This document shows, piece by piece, positions 49,462 to 58,057 of a stretch of 64,000 bases of DNA. Positions within the stretch are counted from its first letter, which is position 1. Every line of letters starts with the position of its first letter. Where the stretch lies: NCBI GenBank assembly GCA_001636495.1, contig KV440964.1, forward strand, positions 3,674,666-3,738,665. The letters run 5' to 3'. A program made the position numbers and the translations under genes. The notes beneath the pieces were generated by a model, which ran no database searches, was not told the origin of the DNA, and saw only the letters and a list, made by a program, of their open reading frames with translations. This DNA comes from Sutcliffiella horikoshii. GTDB lineage: Bacteria > Bacillota > Bacilli > Bacillales > Bacillaceae_I.

Positions 49462-50632
49462 AGGAATTAAATCATTACTAGAAATCCTTATTGTATCAAC
49501 CAGATTGGGACTTACTTCCTTTGGTGGACCTGTAGCACACCTTGGTTACTTCCACACAGAATATGTCCGTCGCAGAAAATGGATGGATGAGAAAAGTTAT
49601 GCTGACCTTGTTGCCTTATGTCAGTTCTTGCCCGGACCTGCAAGCAGTCAGGTCGGGATTGGGATTGGGGTTATGCGAGCAGGAGTACTTGGAGGTATTG
49701 TGTCCTTTCTTGGCTTTACTCTTCCTTCGGTTCTTGCACTTATTATTTTCGCGATTATTCTGCAGGGATTTGATGTGGGGAATGCCGGATGGATCCATGG
49801 CTTAAAGATTGTAGCAGTTGCCGTTGTCGCTCATGCAATCATGGGGATGGCAAATAATCTTACTCCTGATGTAAAAAGGAAGGCCATTGCTTTATTTGCA
49901 TTAGTTGCCACATTGTTGTGGCAGACTGCATTCTCTCAGGTTGGGGTTATACTAATTGCAGCTGTCATTGGTTTTCTGTTATTTAAACAAAATGTCTCAG
50001 AAGACGATTCTCGCTTAGAGTTTCCAATCTCCAAACGGTTGGCAGTAATTTGTTTAACTCTATTTTTCGGACTTCTTGTTTTGTTACCAATTTTAAGAGA
50101 AGCCACTTCGCTTAACTGGGTGGCATTGTTTGATAGTTTCTATCGTTCAGGATCCCTTGTATTTGGTGGAGGCCATGTTGTCCTTCCATTATTAGAGCGG
50201 GAGTTTGTTCCAACAGGCTGGATCAGTGAGGAAGCATTTCTTGCTGGGTATGGTGCTGCACAGGCAGTTCCTGGTCCCCTGTTCACATTTGCTGCGTATA
50301 TCGGTGCTGTCATTGATGGCTGGAAGGGCGGTTTGTTAGCAACATTCGCTATCTTTCTCCCAGCATTCCTTTTAATTTTAGGTACGTTGCCGTTCTGGGA
50401 TTCCCTGCGTCGCAATTCAAAAGTGAAGGCTGCCTTAATGGGAGTGAATGCAGCAGTAGTCGGCATTTTAATTTCCGCATTCTATTTTCCGATTTGGACA
50501 AGTTCCATCTTAGCTCCGATTGATTTTGCTTTTGCTGCCATTCTGTTCAGCATGCTTGTCTATTGGAAGCTGCCACCTTGGATGATTGTATTAACAGGTG
50601 CCATCGGTGGGACATTGTTAGGATTGTTATAA
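49448..50632 (+). CDS. chrA: Chromate transporter ChrA (long-chain type)
   Basis: A 394-residue membrane protein formed of two CHR halves (about 10-180 and 205-390). Typical motifs are FGGPVAHLGYF (about 25-35), QFLPGPASSQ (about 59-68), FGGGHVVLP (about 240-248) and AVPGPLFTFAAY (about 275-286). It moves chromate out of the cell, or in general oxyanions. The ATG at 49448 lies within the end of padR with AAGGAAGGTGATCATC upstream. A terminator follows. Confidence 0.93.
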   Translation: MRKNRGIKSLLEILIVSTRLGLTSFGGPVAHLGYFHTEYVRRRKWMDEKSYADLVALCQFLPGPASSQVGIGIGVMRAGVLGGIVSFLGFTLPSVLALIIFAIILQGFDVGNAGWIHGLKIVAVAVVAHAIMGMANNLTPDVKRKAIALFALVATLLWQTAFSQVGVILIAAVIGFLLFKQNVSEDDSRLEFPISKRLAVICLTLFFGLLVLLPILREATSLNWVALFDSFYRSGSLVFGGGHVVLPLLEREFVPTGWISEEAFLAGYGAAQAVPGPLFTFAAYIGAVIDGWKGGLLATFAIFLPAFLLILGTLPFWDSLRRNSKVKAALMGVNAAVVGILISAFYFPIWTSSILAPIDFAFAAILFSMLVYWKLPPWMIVLTGAIGGTLLGLL

Positions 50633-50674
50633 AAAGCAACCGACCTCTCAACTCGAGAAGTCGGTTGCTTTTTC
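50631..50674. terminator. Bidirectional terminator
   Basis: AAAAAGCAACCGAC pairs with GTCGGTTGCTTTTT, with T runs on both sides. It lies between chrA and the convergent ferritin-like gene. Confidence 0.9.
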
Positions 50675-51119
50675 ATCCCTTGCTTTCCGTATAAAAATAC
50701 AAAAACCACACCGCATGATTCTGCTCATCTGCTGCTGCCCTTTTGAACACTCTCCTTATATACGGATTTTGCGTAGAATCGGCAATATCCAAATAAGCAT
50801 CCACTGTTTCCTGTTCATCCACCATCGATGATACCAAACCTTCCTGGTAATTATCCGAACACTCTTCCGATATCTCAGGAGTGGCAGGTTTCCCAGTTAA
50901 CGATTGATAGATTTGACTGAACGTATTATAGTGCTTGATTTCGTCTTCTCTTATTTCAGATATCCTCTTCTGTGTTTCCTCATCGGGTGCCATTTTGGCC
51001 AGTTTTTCGTAACAGGCAATGGCACTATACTCTCCATTAATGGCTTTTGAAATATTCTCTATTAGCGAGTCATCCTGTGGTGCCCTAGAATAATAAGGAT
51101 AATAATACCCGTTCATCAT
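50673..51119 (-). CDS. Ferritin-like domain protein
   Basis: A 148-residue four-helix protein. Metal-binding patterns are seen: EYSAIACYEKLA (about 33-44), EDEIKHY (about 62-68), DEQETVDAYLDIAD (about 102-115) and ADEQNHAVWF (about 131-140), giving two E-x-x-H pairs typical of rubrerythrin/ferritin-like di-iron sites. N-terminus MMNGYYYPYYSRAPQ is Tyr-rich. The ATG at 51119 follows AAGGAGGGGTAAA. Role may be iron storage or peroxide protection. Monocistronic. Confidence 0.85.
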   Translation of the reverse strand: MMNGYYYPYYSRAPQDDSLIENISKAINGEYSAIACYEKLAKMAPDEETQKRISEIREDEIKHYNTFSQIYQSLTGKPATPEISEECSDNYQEGLVSSMVDEQETVDAYLDIADSTQNPYIRRVFKRAAADEQNHAVWFLYFYTESKG

Positions 51120-51180
51120 TTTACCCCTCCTTTTTGTCAACAATTACTTATACTCTATGATGCGATGTTTTTATTCATAC

Positions 51181-51202
51181 CTACTAGTGGCTATACTAGT
51201 AG
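51181..51202. promoter_or_regulatory. Inverted repeat between ferritin-like and DUF421 genes
   Basis: CTACTAGT and ACTAGTAG are perfect 8-base arms around GGCTAT. It lies 38 bases before the DUF421 start and could be an operator for either divergent gene. Confidence 0.45.
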
Positions 51203-51239
51203 CACTAAACGCTAAGCGCTTCACAAAGGAGATGAATTC

Positions 51240-51950
51240 ATGCCTGAACACGTGGAAGTTGTCATCCGGTCCATTCTAGCTTTCAGCATCCTATTAATAG
51301 GTACAAGAATATTAGGAAAACAAACCATCTCACAGATGACATTATTTGATTTTATTGCAGGGATTTCTTTAGGGGCGATGACAGCCAACTTAGCTTTTAA
51401 CCTGACAATTGATATTCATCATTTCCTTATTTCTTTCTTTGTTTTTATATTAATTCTATTTGTTACTGCATACATCTCCATGAAAAGCAGAAGAGCCCGA
51501 AAGTTTCTTGCAGGGGACCCAACTGTCATTATTCAAGAAGGAAAAATACTGGAGGAAAACATGAGGAAGATGCGATATACTCTGGATTATTTAAACCAAC
51601 AATTAAGGGAAAAAGATGTCTTTGAAATAGAAGAAGTTTCATATGCAATGGTGGAACCGAACGGAACACTTACTGTATTGAAAAAGCCCCCATTTCGTAA
51701 CGTTACCTCCAAGGATCTTCATCTACAAACAAAGACTGAACAGTCGCTGGCCATTGAATTAATCATGGATGGCAAGATAATTACAAAGAATTTGGAGGAG
51801 CACGACCTTTCAGTGGAGTGGCTGGAGGGAGAAGTAAGGAAACGCAATATCAAACGGGAGAATGTGTTTTATGCAGTACTTTCCTCTAATGGACACCTTT
51901 ATTTTGACTTTTATAATGACCGCATCCCCTCTCCTGTGGACAAGGAATGA
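51240..51950 (+). CDS. DUF421 domain membrane protein (YetF family)
   Basis: A 236-residue protein with three N-terminal membrane segments (about 8-25, 38-57, 61-80) followed by the DUF421 cytosolic domain with GDPTVIIQEGKILEENMRKMRYTLD-type core (about 94-118). The family is found in many spore formers; function is not well known. The start ATG at 51240 follows AAAGGAGATGAATTC. A KdpD-type USP gene follows after 88 bases. Confidence 0.85.
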   Translation: MPEHVEVVIRSILAFSILLIGTRILGKQTISQMTLFDFIAGISLGAMTANLAFNLTIDIHHFLISFFVFILILFVTAYISMKSRRARKFLAGDPTVIIQEGKILEENMRKMRYTLDYLNQQLREKDVFEIEEVSYAMVEPNGTLTVLKKPPFRNVTSKDLHLQTKTEQSLAIELIMDGKIITKNLEEHDLSVEWLEGEVRKRNIKRENVFYAVLSSNGHLYFDFYNDRIPSPVDKE

Positions 51951-52038
51951 CTTTTTTTCAATCATTAACCATTTAATCAAGAAATTAGTATATTATGATA
52001 CTAAGTACTTCTTGTTATATGGACGAAGGGGGATATTA

Positions 52039-52674
52039 ATGAAAGAAAATATCTTAGTTTGTGTAAGCAATCCGAAGCATGTGGAGAAATTGATCCAACG
52101 GGGTAAGATCATTGCGGATACGTTCGGGGGAGGTTGCTTTGTTTTATTTGTTTATACCATTCCTTATGATGACTTGGACCTAAATCAAATTCGTACAAAG
52201 CAATTCTTCAAAAGCTTGGCTGCAAAATATAATGTACCAATGTTAATTGAATACTCCAAAGGCAAAAAAGTCTCGGCGGTCATTGCGGAAACCTCTATTA
52301 AGCACGGAATAACCCAAATCATATTAGGGCAGCCAATTCAGAGCAAATTGGAAATGATCGTTAAACATGCTTTGATTAATGAAATTTTCACAAAGGTTAA
52401 GGGCGTTGATATTCATGTAGTGGAAGTAGGACGTGAAAACATCCCACAACCTGAAGCCTATGACCGCGGATTGCATGCCCACTTGGTACCAAAAAATGAT
52501 ATTTATGAGCTCGCTTTCGACTCTCCTTGTGAGAATGCCATTAAAGGAATTTTCTTCAAACAATCATCCACAGATTTTCTAAATGGTTTTTTCGTCATTC
52601 ATGAAGGCGAGGAACATAAAGTTTTAAAAGTTAAAAATGGAGTTGTGGAATCAGAAGCACGCTCCTCTTCCTGA
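52039..52674 (+). CDS. KdpD-type universal stress (USP) domain protein
   Basis: A 211-residue cytosolic protein. The first about 135 residues form a UspA-like fold of the kind fused in KdpD (ILVCVSNPKHVEKLIQRGK, then GITQIILGQP), and the rest (about 140-211) is a separate small domain. Stand-alone KdpD-type USP proteins occur near kdp genes in some Firmicutes, but none is here. The ATG at 52039 follows AAGGGGGATATTA. It is close to the DUF421 gene; whether they work together is unknown. Confidence 0.78.
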   Translation: MKENILVCVSNPKHVEKLIQRGKIIADTFGGGCFVLFVYTIPYDDLDLNQIRTKQFFKSLAAKYNVPMLIEYSKGKKVSAVIAETSIKHGITQIILGQPIQSKLEMIVKHALINEIFTKVKGVDIHVVEVGRENIPQPEAYDRGLHAHLVPKNDIYELAFDSPCENAIKGIFFKQSSTDFLNGFFVIHEGEEHKVLKVKNGVVESEARSSS

Positions 52675-52675
52675 T

Positions 52676-52725
52676 AAAAAACACCTAGGTCAAGGATATT
52701 TCACATGCTCTTACCTGGGTGTTTT
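52676..52725. terminator. Terminator between convergent genes
   Basis: AACACCTAGGT (52679-52690) pairs with ACCTGGGTGTT (52713-52723) with one mismatch. The right arm lies inside the last codons of the minus-strand gene. Confidence 0.55.
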
Positions 52726-54203
52726 CCTTTAATCGCATCAGCTACCATCCATCCACTTAAGCTGCTTCCTAATGTACCTGCCCCTGGGAACACGGTATCT
52801 CCACAAAACCAAAGCCCTCCTATGCGAGAGTTCGGAGAGTAACTATTAAATAAACTAAACTTACTAGAAGGAATATAACCGCCTACTTTCCCCTTTTCGC
52901 GTTGGGTATAACGCTTAAATGTCACGGGAGTTCCGGCCATTTTCATATCGATATTGGAAGAAAAACCGGAATATCTCTTGTCTATGGTTTCTATGATTTT
53001 TTCCATATAAGCTTCTTTTCTACTTTCATACGTTTCCCTGTCCCACCACTTGCTAACATTTGTATGAGTAGAAATAGTAATGGACCTTTTTCCACCTGTA
53101 GCGAACTTCTCATCTCCCGCTTGGGACATGGAAAATAAGAACTGATTTCCTTCTGATAAAGGAGACTCATAGGATGAGATAAATTGATGAAATGGGATTG
53201 ATCTAGTTTCTGGCAACATAAAAGAAGGGTCGGCTCCAATATAGAGAGTAAAAGCTCCCCAAGCATCCTTGTTACTTTCTATATGTTCTTTGAATGGTAG
53301 GCTTCGATGCAGCTCAGGTTCCAGTAAGGAAAATACATTATGAATCGGGGCATTCAATATCACCTGTCTCGTTTTGAATACCTGACCACGTTTCGTCACA
53401 ACCGTCCAGACATCTCCCTGCTTGGCTATGCTGACAACCTTATGACGTACGCGCAGTTCCCCGCCAGAAGAACGGTAATTTTCCTCCAATGCATCGGTGA
53501 TAGAAGCCAAGCCTCCCTCCACATAGAAAGCACCCTTATGAAAAATACTTAATGCCATATATCCTAACAAGGAAGGACTATATGTTGCCGTCGTCTGAAC
53601 ACTATCCATCAGTTGCCCATTGATAAACGCCATAAATGGCCCATTATTCGTCAGATCGAACTTAGATAGCCGGTCCTGTACAGATTGAGTCAAATAGGGT
53701 GTCAATCCTAGAAGCTTCACATCTATACTTCTAAACAAGTTGAAGAACTCTAATGCCGTGGAAGGCGGAAAAATAGCACGTTTCTCTACAAAGTTCTGCA
53801 GTACTTCCGCTACTTTAAAGACTTCTTCAAAGAATGCAAGAATACGGTCATGATCACGGTCAAATTTATTTATGACTTCCTTATACCATTTCTCTTTATC
53901 CGAGAAGTAAGTAATTGTCCGATCAGGAAGATACACATTCATGATTTCATCAAGCTTTCTCATTGGAGGTATAGGTGCACCTAGCTCTTCAAAAAGGCTC
54001 TTTAACATTCCGCCCTTTTCAAAACCCATGCCAACTGTCGCACCAGCACTGAACCGGTATCCGTCACGGTCAAATTTGCCCGCACACCCGCCCAGCTCAC
54101 TTGCCGCTTCAAGCGTGAGCACATTGTATCCAGCTTTTGCAAGGAGTGCAGCCGCTGTAATTCCACCAAACCCTGTTCCAATAACGATTGCGTCTTTAAG
54201 CAT
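52701..54203 (-). CDS. FAD-dependent oxidoreductase, phytoene desaturase (CrtI/CrtN) family
   Basis: A 500-residue flavoprotein with the N-terminal dinucleotide-binding motif IGTGFGGITAAALLAKAG (about 8-25), EAASELGGCAGKF (about 32-44) and a C-terminal FAD motif FCGDTVFPGAGTLGSSLSG (about 467-485), all typical of phytoene desaturases and carotenoid isomerases. No other carotenoid gene is linked, so the substrate is open. The ATG at 54203 follows AGGAGGGGACAGC. Confidence 0.88.
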   Translation of the reverse strand: MLKDAIVIGTGFGGITAAALLAKAGYNVLTLEAASELGGCAGKFDRDGYRFSAGATVGMGFEKGGMLKSLFEELGAPIPPMRKLDEIMNVYLPDRTITYFSDKEKWYKEVINKFDRDHDRILAFFEEVFKVAEVLQNFVEKRAIFPPSTALEFFNLFRSIDVKLLGLTPYLTQSVQDRLSKFDLTNNGPFMAFINGQLMDSVQTTATYSPSLLGYMALSIFHKGAFYVEGGLASITDALEENYRSSGGELRVRHKVVSIAKQGDVWTVVTKRGQVFKTRQVILNAPIHNVFSLLEPELHRSLPFKEHIESNKDAWGAFTLYIGADPSFMLPETRSIPFHQFISSYESPLSEGNQFLFSMSQAGDEKFATGGKRSITISTHTNVSKWWDRETYESRKEAYMEKIIETIDKRYSGFSSNIDMKMAGTPVTFKRYTQREKGKVGGYIPSSKFSLFNSYSPNSRIGGLWFCGDTVFPGAGTLGSSLSGWMVADAIKGKHPGKSM

Positions 54204-54290
54204 GCTGTCCCCTCCTTTCTTCCATGTATAGTTCCTATTATATAGATTAGGTATAAAGTCTCTAACGTTGAATGTGCTTGAAAGTTTAAA

Positions 54291-54324
54291 AAGAAAAAGC
54301 GATGAGATATCTCATCACTTTTCC
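54291..54324 (-). terminator. Terminator of the fru operon
   Basis: GATGAGATATCTCATC is a perfect palindrome within a longer A-rich and T-rich stem, followed by a T run on the minus strand, 7 bases after fruA. Confidence 0.78.
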
Positions 54325-54330
54325 GAAAAA

Positions 54331-56199
54331 TCATATAGCAACTCTTTTTTTCAGCAGCCCGACCATTACCGCGGTAACAACAGCTCCAATCAAGATAGCC
54401 AACACATACATCAAAACTCCACCTGTAACAATCGGAATAACAAAAATTCCACCATGCGGAGCAGGAAGACCAATTCCAAATAACATAGCAAGTGCCCCTG
54501 CAACTGCCGAACCTACCACTGCAGAAGGAATGACACGTAATGGATCGGCCGCCGCAAACGGGATGGCACCCTCTGTAATAAAGGAAGCACCCATGACATA
54601 ACAAGTTTTTCCGGCTTCCCGCTCTTGCTTGTTAAATTTACTTTTGAAGAATGTAGTAGCAAGTGCCAACCCAAGTGGCGGCACCATACCTGCTGCCATG
54701 ATAGCTGCATGTGGTGCGTAGTTTCCGGCATCAATCATCGCAATACCGAATGTGAAAGCCGCTTTGTTGATAGGACCACCCATATCAATGGCCATCATCG
54801 CTCCTAAAATAATTCCTAATACAACAAGATTTCCTGAGCCTAAACCACCAAGCCAAGAAGTTAATCCCTCATTAAACGCTTTCAAAGGAATCACCAGCTG
54901 TAGCATGATCATACCTGTTAAAAAGATACCAAATAAGGGATAAAGCAGAACCGGCTTGATTCCTTCTAGTGATGCAGGCAGCGCACTGAATACTTTCTTT
55001 AAACCTAGAACAAGATAACCAGCAAGGAAACCTGCAATCAGACCACCCAAGAAACCAGCCTCACCCGTATATGCAATCAATCCCCCGACCATTCCTGCTG
55101 CAAAACCAGGGCGGTCCGCAATACTCATCGCAATAAAGCCTGCAAGTACCGGAATCATCAAATAAAAGGCATTCCCGCCACCAATAGTCATAAGTGCTTC
55201 TGCAAACCAATGGTAGCTAGGATCATTAGGGTCTGATGCATTGATACCAAACATGAAGGAAATAGCAATAAGGATACCACCACCAACAACAAACGGTAGC
55301 ATATTTGAAACACCGCTCATCAGGTGCTTATAAAAGCCGGAACGTCCCTTTTTCCCTTCCGTACTTGAGGTTCCTGTTCCTTTATATGTTTCCCCTTCTC
55401 CACGGCTTGCCTTTGTCAAAAGTTCCTCAGGCTTGCGAATCGCTTGGGCAACAGGAACCTGGATAATCTTTTTGCCATTAAACCGTTCCATCTCCACTTG
55501 CTTATCGGCAGCGACGATGATTCCGGACGCATTTTCAATTTCCTCTTGAGTCAATTGATTTTTCACTCCACTGGAACCATTCGTTTCTACCTTTAAATCT
55601 AAACCTAATTCCTTCGCCTTATGCTTTAACGCATCTGCCGCCATGTAAGTGTGGGCAATTCCAGTGGGACACGCCGTCACAGCAAGAATCAAACCTTTGT
55701 CCGCTGAAGAAGAGGCTGCTTCCACTTCTTCCTCTTCATACAATTCCTTTTCCTTCTTGTCTATCAATCTGATAATCTCTTCCTTTGTCGATGCATCTAA
55801 TAAGGATTGACGAAATTCAGTATCCATCAACATCGAAGACAAACGAGATAAAGTTTCCAAGTGTTCGTTGTTGGCTCCTTCACTTGCTGCAATCATGAAA
55901 AACAGTTGACTTGGCTGACCGTCCAAAGACTCATAATCAATGCCATCCTTTGCCACACCGAAGGCAATCGCCGGAGTCTTCACCGCATTCGTTTTCGCAT
56001 GTGGAATGGCTATCCCTTCCCCGATTCCAGTCGTACTCTGGGCCTCCCTTGCAAGAATTGCTTCTTCATACTTCCGTTTGTCCGCAAGCTTTCCGGCACG
56101 ATCCAGTAAGTCTATCAATTCCTTAATGACATCAGATTTATTTCCTGCTCTCAATTGAAGCGTAACTGTATCTTTCGTCAATAGATCTGTAATCTTCAC
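54331..56199 (-). CDS. fruA: PTS fructose transporter EIIABC
   Basis: A 622-residue fused transporter that brings in fructose as fructose-1-phosphate. EIIA (about 1-150) has the phosphorylated His67 in GIAIPHAK; EIIB (about 168-270) has Cys177 in VTACPTGIAHTYM; EIIC (about 290-622) is the membrane channel. The order A-B-C matches the Bacillus FruA. It starts 13 bases after fruK behind GAGGGGGAGAGAGTTG. It is the last gene of the operon. Confidence 0.96.
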   Translation of the reverse strand: MKITDLLTKDTVTLQLRAGNKSDVIKELIDLLDRAGKLADKRKYEEAILAREAQSTTGIGEGIAIPHAKTNAVKTPAIAFGVAKDGIDYESLDGQPSQLFFMIAASEGANNEHLETLSRLSSMLMDTEFRQSLLDASTKEEIIRLIDKKEKELYEEEEVEAASSSADKGLILAVTACPTGIAHTYMAADALKHKAKELGLDLKVETNGSSGVKNQLTQEEIENASGIIVAADKQVEMERFNGKKIIQVPVAQAIRKPEELLTKASRGEGETYKGTGTSSTEGKKGRSGFYKHLMSGVSNMLPFVVGGGILIAISFMFGINASDPNDPSYHWFAEALMTIGGGNAFYLMIPVLAGFIAMSIADRPGFAAGMVGGLIAYTGEAGFLGGLIAGFLAGYLVLGLKKVFSALPASLEGIKPVLLYPLFGIFLTGMIMLQLVIPLKAFNEGLTSWLGGLGSGNLVVLGIILGAMMAIDMGGPINKAAFTFGIAMIDAGNYAPHAAIMAAGMVPPLGLALATTFFKSKFNKQEREAGKTCYVMGASFITEGAIPFAAADPLRVIPSAVVGSAVAGALAMLFGIGLPAPHGGIFVIPIVTGGVLMYVLAILIGAVVTAVMVGLLKKRVAI

Positions 56200-56212
56200 A
56201 ACTCTCTCCCCC

Positions 56213-57124
56213 TCATAACTTTTCTATTTGTACCTGCTCTAATAATGGATTTACATCAGCCTTTTGACAGAGGTCATAGGAAAATGCTGTTGCACTGCCA
56301 GATGCGATTCCGTATCGAAGCGCCTCTTTAGTATTGTTTGAATTTACATATCCCGCAAGGAAACCTGCGACCAAAGAATCCCCTGCACCAACAGAATTCC
56401 TCACTTTTCCTTTAGGCGCTTTTGCTAAATAAACACCAGATTCTGTGTACAGAATAGCCCCTTCTCCTGCCATGGATACGACAACATTCTGGACTCCTTG
56501 TGCATGAATTTTCCCTGCGTAATGAATGACATCATCTATCGATTGAATCGCAACACCAAACAAATCACCAAGTTCATGGTGGTTCGGTTTAATGAAAAAA
56601 GGCTTATAAGACAGTAGCGCTTTTAACGTTGATCCTCCTGTATCAAGCACCACTTTTGCTTCGTGCTCCTGACACTTCAGAATAAGAGTTTCATAAATGT
56701 CAGAGGGCACTGTGCCAGGCACGCTTCCTGCCAGCACAACGATATCCTCTCTTGTAAGTTGGTTCAGTTGCTGAAGCAATCTTTTTACCGCATCATCATC
56801 TACCAACGGGCCGGTTCCGTTGATTTCTGTTTCCTTATCCGCCTTCAATTTCACATTAATACGGGAATGTCCCTCTACTTCCAGAAGCCTTACGGCGACT
56901 TGTTCCTCTATTAGCTTTTCTTTTATAAAATTACCGGTAAAACCTGCCGCATAGCCAAGTGCCATTGTATCTGCCCCGAGCCTTTTCAGTACCCTAGAAA
57001 CATTAATCCCTTTACCTCCAGGATAATACCTCGTTGCGCTCGCACGGTTAATGGTTCCTTCTTGAAACGACTCCACTTCCATCACATAATCAATGGAAGG
57101 ATTTAATGTGATTGTATAAATCAT
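56213..57124 (-). CDS. fruK: 1-phosphofructokinase
   Basis: A 303-residue PfkB-family kinase that phosphorylates fructose-1-phosphate to fructose-1,6-bisphosphate. The motifs GGKGINVSRVLKRLG (about 37-51) and GAGDSLVAGF (about 247-256, catalytic Asp) are present. Its start overlaps the fruR stop by four bases (ATGA) and fruA follows, so the operon is translated in a coupled way. Confidence 0.96.
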   Translation of the reverse strand: MIYTITLNPSIDYVMEVESFQEGTINRASATRYYPGGKGINVSRVLKRLGADTMALGYAAGFTGNFIKEKLIEEQVAVRLLEVEGHSRINVKLKADKETEINGTGPLVDDDAVKRLLQQLNQLTREDIVVLAGSVPGTVPSDIYETLILKCQEHEAKVVLDTGGSTLKALLSYKPFFIKPNHHELGDLFGVAIQSIDDVIHYAGKIHAQGVQNVVVSMAGEGAILYTESGVYLAKAPKGKVRNSVGAGDSLVAGFLAGYVNSNNTKEALRYGIASGSATAFSYDLCQKADVNPLLEQVQIEKL

Positions 57125-57873
57125 GACATCACCTCTATTACGATAGTACTGTCTCTAAATGCAGCTGAAATCGACTCATCCAAATAATCTATCATCAATG
57201 CAGCCGATTGAAGTGGGGCAATCTTAGCAAAAGTCACTTCATTGATTTTGGAGGAATCGGCAAGTATGAAAGCTTCGTTGGCAAGTTTGATTGCCAGACT
57301 TTTCACACTTGCTTCCTCAGGGTCTGGAGTCGTATACCCGCTTTTTAAATGGACTCCGTTAGCACCAATAAATGCTTTGTCGAAATTATATTCAAGTAAA
57401 GACTGGCTGGCTTTACTCCCGATGATGGCCCCGGTTTTATTTTTCATGAATCCACCCACGATATAAGTGGTAACTCCTCTTTCCATCAATGATTGAATAT
57501 GGGCAAAACCGTTGGTGACGACGGTAATCTGTTTGTTTTCAAGGTATGGAATCATTTGAAAAGTCGTGGTACCGGCATCAAGGAAAATGCAATCACCATC
57601 TTTCACAAGCTCTGCAGCCTTTTGGGCTATCTGTCTTTTTCCTAGAAGGTTTATGGAAGCCTTCTCAAAGATACTTAGCTCCTCCGCCTTTTTGTGAACT
57701 CTTGCAGCTCCCCCATGTACCCTTTTCAATTTGTTCGCTTCTTCAAGCTGACTTAGATCTCTACGTATAGTTGATTCTGATGCGCCTGTTGAATCTACAA
57801 AGTCCTGAAGCTTCACTACATCTTGTTTTTGTACTAGTTCAAGTATTTTCTGCTGTCTTTCTGGTGTTAACAT
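57121..57873 (-). CDS. fruR: DeoR family repressor FruR
   Basis: A 250-residue repressor with an N-terminal DeoR helix-turn-helix (about 18-45: VKLQDFVDSTGASESTIRRDL) and a sugar-phosphate sensing domain (DAGTTTFQMI about 96-105; NGVHLKSGYT). It responds to fructose-1-phosphate or fructose-1,6-bisphosphate. ATG at 57873 behind AAAAGGTGATTTCC; a GTG 9 bases upstream is less likely. Ten-base repeats and a cre site upstream fit self-control and catabolite repression. Confidence 0.95.
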   Translation of the reverse strand: MLTPERQQKILELVQKQDVVKLQDFVDSTGASESTIRRDLSQLEEANKLKRVHGGAARVHKKAEELSIFEKASINLLGKRQIAQKAAELVKDGDCIFLDAGTTTFQMIPYLENKQITVVTNGFAHIQSLMERGVTTYIVGGFMKNKTGAIIGSKASQSLLEYNFDKAFIGANGVHLKSGYTTPDPEEASVKSLAIKLANEAFILADSSKINEVTFAKIAPLQSAALMIDYLDESISAAFRDSTIVIEVMS

Positions 57874-57918
57874 GGAAATCACCTTTTCCCTAGTTCGTTT
57901 TAGTATATTTTAATTGTA

Positions 57919-57934
57919 ATGTAAGCTCTTACAA
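57919..57934 (-). promoter_or_regulatory. cre site of the fru operon
   Basis: ATGTAAGCTCTTACAA, nearly palindromic, matches the CcpA cre consensus except for one base in the central CG. It lies 46 bases before fruR. Confidence 0.7.
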
Positions 57935-57937
57935 AAA

Positions 57938-57987
57938 TCAATCATTATCAATCAAAAATAATCACATTCAATCAAAACCGACCAATC
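57938..57987 (-). promoter_or_regulatory. Helically phased FruR operator repeats
   Basis: Ten-base units start at 57938, 57948, 57958, 57968 and 57978: TCAATCATTA, TCAATCAAAA, ATAATCACAT, TCAATCAAAA, CCGACCAATC. The two identical units are exactly 20 bases apart. This is typical of DeoR-type operators and would place repressor on one DNA face. Confidence 0.65.
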
Positions 57988-58057
57988 CCACTTACATAAT
58001 AACAAAGGTATAAAACCTAACTATTTACTAAAACTACCAATAATAGGAGGTGTCAAG

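Noticed and set aside
51205-51222. AACGCTAAGCGCTTCAC as a cre site before the DUF421 gene
   Set aside because: It keeps the central AAGCG but fails most outer consensus positions.
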